Source of the DNA: Nonomuraea wenchangensis
GTDB lineage: Bacteria; Actinomycetota; Actinomycetes; Streptosporangiales; Streptosporangiaceae
DNA length: 64,000 bases
Assembly: GCF_900111685.1 (NCBI RefSeq)
Contig: NZ_FOHX01000001.1
Coordinates: 372,001 to 436,000, forward strand
Reading direction: 5' to 3'
Made by a program: the position numbers and the translations under genes. The notes beneath the pieces were generated by a model, which was not told the DNA's origin, ran no database searches, and saw nothing but the letters and a program-made list of their open reading frames with translations. Of this stretch, positions 58,332-64,000 are shown in pieces (position 1 is the stretch's first letter; each line of letters starts with the position of its first letter).

Positions 58332-58763
58332 TCACAAGATCCCTGGCAGCACCTCCTCCGACAGATCGGCGAACGCCTGCTCCTGTGCGCTGAGATAGGT
58401 GTCCCAGGCCTGGGAGTCCCAGATCTCCAGCCGGGTGTTGGCTCCGATGACGACGCAGTCACGCTCCAGGCCGGCGTAGTGGCGCAGGCCCTGCGGGATG
58501 GTGACGCGTCCTTGTTTGTCCGGTGTCTCGTCGGACGCGCTGGCGAAGAAGACGCGGCTGTAGTCACGCACCGCCTTGGCGGTGACCGGGGCGGTCCGGA
58601 GAGCCTCGGTAATGCGCTGGAACTCCTCCACGGGAAAAACGTAGAGGCATCGCTCCTGGCCTTTGGTGATCACAAGACCCTCCGCCAGCTCCTCACGGTA
58701 CTTAGCCGGCAGGAACAGCCGTCCCTTGTCGTCGAGGCGCGGGTGATGGGTGCCGAGGAACAT
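58332..58763 (-). CDS. mraZ: Transcriptional regulator MraZ
   Basis: 143 residues with two tandem AbrB-like swapped-hairpin domains: [26 protein letters not shown] and the second [39 protein letters not shown]. MraZ forms a ring and represses its own cluster. The ATG at 58763 lies eight bases after GGAGG; a GTG at 58772 is too close to that site. It is the first gene of the division and cell-wall cluster, and its operator is visible just upstream. Confidence 0.95.
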   Translation of the reverse strand: MFLGTHHPRLDDKGRLFLPAKYREELAEGLVITKGQERCLYVFPVEEFQRITEALRTAPVTAKAVRDYSRVFFASASDETPDKQGRVTIPQGLRHYAGLERDCVVIGANTRLEIWDSQAWDTYLSAQEQAFADLSEEVLPGIL

Positions 58764-58810
58764 CGGCGCCACCTCCCGTGCCTGGCGAAGCGCTCAGCGC
58801 TGGCGCACCG

Positions 58811-58856
58811 TGCCCTCCACTGCGCACCACCATACTCCACTTCTCCCCACCGTCAA
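58811..58856 (-). promoter_or_regulatory. mraZ promoter with four phased MraZ-binding repeats
   Basis: On the minus strand, -35 TTGACG (58851-58856), 16-bp spacer and -10 TATGGT (58829-58834). Over it lie four direct repeats of GTGG(G/A/T)G at exactly 10-bp steps: 58841-58850, 58831-58840, 58821-58830 and 58811-58820. MraZ is known to bind TGGGN direct repeats with 5-base gaps, so this is most likely its autoregulatory site. Confidence 0.82.
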
Positions 58857-59254
58857 CTGATTCGAACCGTCTTCACCATCGGTTTCGTTTGCGTCGCCGC
58901 AGGTCAGAGGGGTGGGGCGGAGTGGAGGGGGGTGCGGGCGCGACCAACTCTCATGGGCGTGTCGAGACTTCGGCGGAGCCGGGGAACGCGGGCTCGGGCG
59001 GCTCGGGAAGGGCCCGGGGGACGGCCGGGGGACGGCCGCGTGGAGGAAGGTGGAGTGGCGCGCGGGCCAGTGTGTCACAGGACGCGTACCCCGGCGGCAC
59101 GGAATCGGGAACATCGCCCAGGTTCCCTGGAATATCCACAAATGTCGCTCGAGAACCCACAGCGTCGTAGGGTCGTACACACAATGGAAAAGGAATGGCA
59201 TGGCTCCCGCAAAGGCAACGCCGGGACAGCCGTCGCACTTCTCATGGAGGCCTG
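58857..59254. other. Intergenic region between mraZ promoter and moxR
   Basis: About 400 bases without a gene I can support. It should carry the moxR promoter on the plus strand. GGGAAC (59107-59112) and GTTCCC (59122-59127) form a 6-bp inverted repeat about 130 bases upstream of moxR. Open frames here have poor codon character. Nothing else was recognised. Confidence 0.4.
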
Positions 59255-60232
59255 GTGGCAGTAACCCATGACGTCCCTCCCCAGCTCGACGAGCTGGTCA
59301 CCGTGGCCCACCGGATCCGCGAGGCGATCGAGTCGGTGATCGAGGGCAAGGGCGACGCCGTCCGCCTCACCCTCACCGTCCTGCTCTCCGAGGGCCACCT
59401 GCTCATCGAGGACGTCCCCGGCGTCGGCAAGACCATGCTGGCCAAGGCGCTGGCGCGTTCCATCGACTGTCCCGTACGCCGCGTGCAGTTCACCCCCGAC
59501 CTGTTGCCCAGCGACATCACCGGGGTGAGCGCCTACAACCAGCAGACCCGGGAGTTCGAGTTCAAGCCGGGGCCGGTCTTCGCCAACATCGTGGTGGGCG
59601 ACGAGATCAACCGCGCCTCCCCCAAGACGCAGTCGGCGCTCCTCGAATGCATGGAGGAGCACCAGGTGACGGTGGACGGCGAGACGTACCGGCTCGACGC
59701 GCCCTTCATGGTGATCGCCACCCAGAACCCGATCGAGATGGAGGGCACCTATCCCCTCCCCGAGGCCCAGCGCGACCGCTTCACCGCGCGGGTCGCCATG
59801 GGCTACCCCGAGCCCACGGCCGAGCTGGAGATGCTCGACGTGCACGGCGGCGCCTCGCCGCTGGACAAGCTGGAGCCGGTGGCGACCACGTCGGAGGTGC
59901 GGGCGCTCATCGAGGCCGTGCGCGGCGTGTACGTCTCCCAGCCGGTCAAGAAGTACGCCATCGACCTGGTCGTGGCCACCCGCCACTCCCCCGACCTGCG
60001 GCTGGGCGCCTCGCCCCGGTCCACGCTGCAGCTCGTACGGGCCGCGAGGGCGCACGCCGCCCTGGCCGGCCGCGACTACGTCATCCCCGACGACCTTCAG
60101 GACCTCGCGATCCCCGTGCTCGCCCACCGGCTGCTGCCGAGCGTCGAGGCCCAGGGCCAGCGCCGGCTGCCCGAGCAGGTGGTGGCCGACCTGATCAGGC
60201 GCGTGCCGGTGCCGGAGACGCGGGGCCGTTGA
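59255..60232 (+). CDS. moxR: MoxR-type AAA+ ATPase
   Basis: 325 residues. Walker A EDVPGVGKTMLAKAL, Walker B NIVVGDEINRASPKTQSALLE, sensor region FMVIATQNPIEMEGTYPLPEAQRDRF, and a C-terminal helical lid. MoxR ATPases act as chaperones, often with DUF58 and transglutaminase or VWA proteins, exactly the genes that follow here. The GTG at 59255 has GGAGG four bases upstream; an upstream frame from 59195 lacks conserved sequence. First gene of the plus-strand unit at the right end. Confidence 0.94.
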   Translation: MAVTHDVPPQLDELVTVAHRIREAIESVIEGKGDAVRLTLTVLLSEGHLLIEDVPGVGKTMLAKALARSIDCPVRRVQFTPDLLPSDITGVSAYNQQTREFEFKPGPVFANIVVGDEINRASPKTQSALLECMEEHQVTVDGETYRLDAPFMVIATQNPIEMEGTYPLPEAQRDRFTARVAMGYPEPTAELEMLDVHGGASPLDKLEPVATTSEVRALIEAVRGVYVSQPVKKYAIDLVVATRHSPDLRLGASPRSTLQLVRAARAHAALAGRDYVIPDDLQDLAIPVLAHRLLPSVEAQGQRRLPEQVVADLIRRVPVPETRGR

Positions 60233-60288
60233 TGGACCGGCGGCGCGCGCACGCCTCCGGGCCGCACGGCACGGGCGGCACGTCATGA
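60232..60288 (+). CDS. 18-codon linking ORF between moxR and DUF58 gene
   Basis: The ATG at 60232 shares its A with the moxR stop (TGATG). The frame reads MDRRRAHASGPHGTGGTS, and its TGA overlaps the next gene's ATG as ATGA (60285-60288). The peptide itself need not matter; the arrangement would let ribosomes pass from moxR to the DUF58 gene without dissociation. Confidence 0.45.
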   Translation: MDRRRAHASGPHGTGGTS

Positions 60289-61547
60289 GGGCCGGGCTGC
60301 GGGCGCTGACCAGCAGGGGCCGCTCGTTCCTCGCCTCGGGGATCGCGGCCCTGCTGATGGCGTTCTTCCTCGGCGAGAGCGACCTGTTCAGGATCGGCGT
60401 GCTGATCACGGCGCTGCCGCTGCTGGCCGCCATGGTGGTGGCGCGGACCCGCTACCGGCTGAGCTGCGCCCGGCGGCTGGACCCGCCGAGGGCGGAGGTG
60501 GGCGGCGAGGCCACCGTGACCCTGCGGCTGGAGAACGTCACCCGGCTGCCCACCGGGCTGCTGCTCATCGAGGACACGGTCCCGTACGCGCTGGGCGTGC
60601 GGCCCCGGTTCGTGCTGGACCGGGTCGAGCCGCGCGGCGTGCGGGAGATCGACTACCGGGTGCGCTCCGACCTGCGGGGCCGCTACACGATCGGGCCCCT
60701 GTCCATCCGCATCGCCGACCCGTTCGGGCTGGTGGAGCTGACCCGCTCGTTCACCATCAGCGACACGCTCGTGGTGACCCCGCACGTGGCGGCGCTGCCG
60801 CACGTACGGCTGTCGGGCGAGTGGTCGGGCGGCGGCGAGAGCCGTACCCGCAGCGTGGCGGCGGCCGGCGACGACGACGTGGCGCCGCGCGAGTACCGCC
60901 AGGGCGACGACCTGCGCCGGGTGCACTGGCGCTCGACCGCCCGGCGCGGCGAGCTGATGGTACGGCGGGAGGAGCAGCAGTGGCAGAGCCGCGGCGCGCT
61001 CCTGCTCGACACCCGCCGGCACGCGCACCGCGGCGAGGGGCCGCGCTCGTCGTTCGAGGTGGCGGTCTCGGCCGCGGCCTCCATCGGCGTGCACCTCGCC
61101 CACGAGGGCCTGGGCCTGCGGCTGGTCACCGACCAGGGGCCCGAGCACCTGACCGACAGCGGGCTCAGCTACTCGCTGCTCGACACCCTCGCCGTGATCA
61201 GGCAGAGCCCGGCCCGCTCGCTGGAGATGGGCGTCTCCGCGCTGCGCCAGGGCGGCGGCGACGGCCTGATCGTGGCCGTGCTCGGCGCGCTGGAGCCGGA
61301 GGAGGCGAGGGAGCTGGCCCGGCTGCGGCACAGCAGCATCACCGGCGTGGCGGTGCTGCTCGACGTCGGCACCTGGGACGGCGGCGGGCCGGGCTCGGCC
61401 GACGACCACCAGGCCGTGCAGGCGGTGCTCGCAGGCTACGGCTGGCGCATCGTCAACCTGCCGGCGGGCGCCTCGATCGCGTCGGTCTGGCAGCACGCCG
61501 CCAACCGCGGCCGGTACGTGCTCAATCCCGCGGGAGGCCCGGCGTGA
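60285..61547 (+). CDS. DUF58 domain-containing membrane protein
   Basis: 420 residues. Two membrane helices near the N-terminus (about 15-50), a beta-rich region (EVGGEATVTLRLENVTRLPTGLLL), then the DUF58 signature DVAPREYRQGDDLRRVHWRSTARRGELMVRREE, followed by a von Willebrand-like alpha/beta fold. It regularly works with MoxR and transglutaminase-like partners, as here. Function in cells is poorly defined; roles in envelope assembly are suggested for the family. ATG at 60285; no strong ribosome site, in keeping with coupling through the linking ORF. Confidence 0.9.
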   Translation: MRAGLRALTSRGRSFLASGIAALLMAFFLGESDLFRIGVLITALPLLAAMVVARTRYRLSCARRLDPPRAEVGGEATVTLRLENVTRLPTGLLLIEDTVPYALGVRPRFVLDRVEPRGVREIDYRVRSDLRGRYTIGPLSIRIADPFGLVELTRSFTISDTLVVTPHVAALPHVRLSGEWSGGGESRTRSVAAAGDDDVAPREYRQGDDLRRVHWRSTARRGELMVRREEQQWQSRGALLLDTRRHAHRGEGPRSSFEVAVSAAASIGVHLAHEGLGLRLVTDQGPEHLTDSGLSYSLLDTLAVIRQSPARSLEMGVSALRQGGGDGLIVAVLGALEPEEARELARLRHSSITGVAVLLDVGTWDGGGPGSADDHQAVQAVLAGYGWRIVNLPAGASIASVWQHAANRGRYVLNPAGGPA

Positions 61548-61557
61548 GGGGGAGGAA

Positions 61558-64000
61558 ATGAGACTGACCATCGCCTCGGCAGCGGCCACGTTCACCGCGG
61601 CCATCCTGCTGTATCCCCTGTTCGAGGGCGGGACGTGGTTCTGGTCGTCGCTCGGCGCCGTGCTGGCCGTGATGCTGGCCGGCCTGGTGAGCAGCCGCCT
61701 GTCGCTGCCCGCGTGGGCGGCGCCGGCCCTGGCCCTGGCCGCCACGTGGGTCTACCTGACGATGTCCTTCGCCGCGGAGGAGGCGTGGGGGCTGGTGGTG
61801 CCGACGAAGGCGTCGGTGCTGGAGCTCGGCCGGCTGCTCGGGGTCGGCTGGGCCGACATCCAGCGCTTCGCCGCCCCGGTGCCCAACACCGAGGGCATCG
61901 TGCTGCTGGCCACCGGTGGGGTCGCGCTCATCGCGATCCTCGTGGACCTGTTCGCGGCGCGGCTGCGCCGGGCCGCCCTGGCGGGGCTGCCGCTGCTGGC
62001 GCTCGCGACGGTCCCGGCGACGATCCTGCCTGACCCGATCAGCTGGCCGGCGTTCATCATCGCCGCGTTCGGCTTCGTCGGGCTGCTCGTCGCGGACGGG
62101 CGGGAGCGGATCGGCCACTGGGGCCGGGCGGTGCTGGTGCGCAGGACCCGCATGGCGGCGACGCCGGCGCCGCGGGTCCCCGGACGGACCTCGGCTCCGG
62201 CGCGGCCGTCGGCGGCGGCCGACACGAGCGGGCTGCGGCTTTCGGGCAAGCGGATCGGGTTCGCCGCGATCGCGCTGGCCGTGCTGGTGCCCGCGTTGCT
62301 GCCGGCGATGGAGCCGGTGTCGTTCTTCCAGTTCGGCGTGGGCGGCAGCGGGACGGGCGGGCGTGGCAACTCCATCAGCATCCCCAACCCGATCGCCAAC
62401 CTGAAGGGCCAGCTCGAACTGCCCGAGCGGCGCGTGGTCCTCACCTACGCCAGCAACGACAACCAGCCGCGCTACCTGCGGATCTACACGCTCGACACGT
62501 TCGACGGCCAGCAGTTCGGCATGACCAAGCCGAAGGGCGCCGTCGCCAACCGCACGGACAACGGCCCGCTGCCCGAGCCGCCAGGGCTGACCGGGAGGAC
62601 CGACGTCACGAACGTGACCACCGACATCGAGATCAGCGACGAGATCGCGGAGCTGATGTTCCTGCCGCTGCCGTACCCGCCGAGGGAGATCCAGGTGGAC
62701 GGCGACTGGCGGGCCGACGTGGACACGCTGATGGTCTTCTCCACCCGGGACGAGGCGGCGGGGCTGGACTACCAGGTGCTGACGTCGGAGCCGGAGCCGA
62801 CGCGCGAGCTGCTGGAGTCGCTGCCGTTCGACCGGGACGCGGTGGACCCGCGCTTCCTCGCGCTGCCCGACGACCTGCCGGCCGAGATCCGGGCGCTGCC
62901 GCGGCGCATCGTCGGGGAGGTCTCCTCGCCGTACGAGGCGGCGGTGAAGCTGCAGAAGTGGTTCACCGAGGACGGCGGTTTCACCTACAACCTGCGTACG
63001 CAGGGGCACAGCAACTCGGCGCTCGCCGACTTCCTGCTGCACAGCCGGACGGGCTACTGCGAGCAGTTCGCCGCGTCAATGGCGGTGCTGGCCCGGCTGA
63101 TGGGCATCCCGTCGCGGGTGGCCATCGGCTACACCGGCGGGAGCACCGTCGGCGGCCGGTGGCAGGTGGGGACCAACGACTCCCACTCGTGGCCCGAGCT
63201 GTACTTCGACGGGGTGGGCTGGCTGCCGTTCGAGCCGACGCCCTCGGGCTCGCTCGGGCAGGGCAGCGCGCGGGCGCCGGCGTACTCGGTGCCCGCGCCG
63301 GAGACCACCGGCGACTCCTCGACGCCGACGCCCGGCGCGACGAGCTCGGCGGGCGGCGACGAGATCGCCCCCGGCTCGCAGCAGAACCCGCGCGCGGTGG
63401 ACCGGGAGAGCCAGCTCCTGGCGGGCGGCGTGCCGGCCACGGAGGAGTCCGCGCCGGTGATCGGCAAGGTCGGCCTCGGCCTCGCTGGGCTGCTGCTCGT
63501 CCTGCTGATCCCCGCCGCCGCGCGGCTGGTCACCAGGAGCCGGCGGGTACGCGCCCTGGACCGGCAGGCGACGAGATCGCAGGACGAGGCGACGGCGGTG
63601 ACGTCGAGGACGGCCGCCACCGAACGTGTCCCCTCGGTCACGGCCGCCTGGGCCGAGCTGGACGACGTCCTGTACGACTACGGCCTGGCCCGCCACGCCA
63701 GCGAGACCCCACGGGCGCTGGCACGCCGGCTGGTCCAGCAGTACGAGTTCGGCGCGGACGCGGCGGCGGCCCTCACGGCCATCGCCTCGGCCGTCGAGCG
63801 GGTGCTGTTCGCCCGTGACCCGGGCCGCACCGGGCCGCTGCGCAAGGAGTTGCGCACGGTGCGCCAGGCCATCGCGGCCACGGTGCCGCGGCGGCGGCGG
63901 ATCCTGGCGGTGCTGCTGCCACCGTCCACCCTGCGGCGGCTGCGCGGCTTCGGCGAGCGGCTGCTGGACGGGTTCGACCTGCTGGAGACCATCAGGCTGC
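61558..64000 (+). CDS. Transglutaminase-like membrane protein, 3' end outside window
   Basis: At least 814 codons, open to the window edge. The start ATG at 61558 follows GGAGG. The first ~210 residues have five to six membrane helices (DUF3488-like), a further helix near 235, then an extracellular transglutaminase core with Cys in SRTGYCEQFAASMAVLARLMGIPSR, His in NDSHSWPELYFDG and the following Asp. A Ser/Thr/Pro linker, another helix (IGKVGLGLAGLLLVLLIPAAARL) and a DUF4129-like cytosolic tail follow. It completes the moxR-DUF58-transglutaminase set; the substrate is unknown. Confidence 0.9.
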   Translation, partial: MRLTIASAAATFTAAILLYPLFEGGTWFWSSLGAVLAVMLAGLVSSRLSLPAWAAPALALAATWVYLTMSFAAEEAWGLVVPTKASVLELGRLLGVGWADIQRFAAPVPNTEGIVLLATGGVALIAILVDLFAARLRRAALAGLPLLALATVPATILPDPISWPAFIIAAFGFVGLLVADGRERIGHWGRAVLVRRTRMAATPAPRVPGRTSAPARPSAAADTSGLRLSGKRIGFAAIALAVLVPALLPAMEPVSFFQFGVGGSGTGGRGNSISIPNPIANLKGQLELPERRVVLTYASNDNQPRYLRIYTLDTFDGQQFGMTKPKGAVANRTDNGPLPEPPGLTGRTDVTNVTTDIEISDEIAELMFLPLPYPPREIQVDGDWRADVDTLMVFSTRDEAAGLDYQVLTSEPEPTRELLESLPFDRDAVDPRFLALPDDLPAEIRALPRRIVGEVSSPYEAAVKLQKWFTEDGGFTYNLRTQGHSNSALADFLLHSRTGYCEQFAASMAVLARLMGIPSRVAIGYTGGSTVGGRWQVGTNDSHSWPELYFDGVGWLPFEPTPSGSLGQGSARAPAYSVPAPETTGDSSTPTPGATSSAGGDEIAPGSQQNPRAVDRESQLLAGGVPATEESAPVIGKVGLGLAGLLLVLLIPAAARLVTRSRRVRALDRQATRSQDEATAVTSRTAATERVPSVTAAWAELDDVLYDYGLARHASETPRALARRLVQQYEFGADAAAALTAIASAVERVLFARDPGRTGPLRKELRTVRQAIAATVPRRRRILAVLLPPSTLRRLRGFGERLLDGFDLLETIRL

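Overview
The window is a high-GC (roughly 70% or more) actinobacterial chromosome segment. Gene order (priA-hisHBCD, dnaE, rluD-lspA-dksA-like, ileS, divIVA-yggT-sepF-yggS-ftsZ, then the mur/fts cluster up to mraZ and moxR) matches the conserved order around ftsZ in Streptomyces and relatives. murC lies inside the cluster, GTG starts are frequent, MurE carries the meso-diaminopimelate signature DNPR, and a family-expanded set of membrane Ser/Thr kinases is present. A Streptosporangiales-type organism (for example a Nonomuraea relative) is my best inference; the genus cannot be proven from this sequence alone.

Layout. 1-4246 (minus): histidine operon hisD-hisC-hisB-small membrane protein-hisH-membrane protein-priA, in which four consecutive junctions are GTGA stop/start overlaps. 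4625-16952: accessory genes on both strands: a 70-aa orphan, an ATP-dependent DNA ligase, a secreted trypsin-like protease, an MFS exporter with divergent AraC regulator, a YbaK-type deacylase, a class A penicillin-binding protein, a MurA paralogue with Asp at the catalytic Cys position, a DUF2567 membrane protein, a SigJ-like sigma factor with a divergent small membrane protein, and an amidase. 17050-20577 (minus): dnaE. 20784-24593: amino-acid permease, SGNH hydrolase, and an eroded DAHP-synthase/chorismate mutase fusion behind an attenuator-like leader. 24897-31786 (plus): three transmembrane Ser/Thr kinases interleaved with an AraC regulator and the AzlCD exporter.

31815-33710 (minus): rluD, lspA and a DksA/TraR-type zinc finger gene. 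33968-37330 (plus): a translational T-box riboswitch and ileS, which encodes a type 2 enzyme with a GVHH signature. 37413-42240 (minus): an unusual 700-aa membrane protein with two YHxxxC...CxxC modules, then divIVA, yggT, sepF and yggS. 42346-58763 (minus): the division and wall cluster in transcription order mraZ, rsmH, ftsL, ftsI, murE, murF, mraY, murD, ftsW, murG, murC, ftsQ, ftsZ, mostly with stop/start overlaps. A promoter upstream of mraZ is overlaid by four 10-bp-phased MraZ-type repeats. 59255-64000 (plus): moxR, an 18-codon linking ORF, a DUF58 protein and a transglutaminase-like membrane protein that runs off the end.

Functionally the window joins peptidoglycan precursor synthesis (MurC-G, MraY, MurA paralogue), its polymerisation (FtsW, FtsI, class A PBP), septum placement (FtsZ, SepF, FtsQ, FtsL, DivIVA) and likely membrane signalling by the kinases. 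I saw no rRNA, tRNA, insertion sequence, prophage or CRISPR array. The most interesting items are the 700-aa twin zinc-module protein, the eroded DAHPS/chorismate mutase with its attenuator, the T-box with readable alternative helices controlling a GXHH-type IleRS, the kinase/AzlCD cluster, and the charged disordered extensions shared by FtsZ, FtsL and FtsI.
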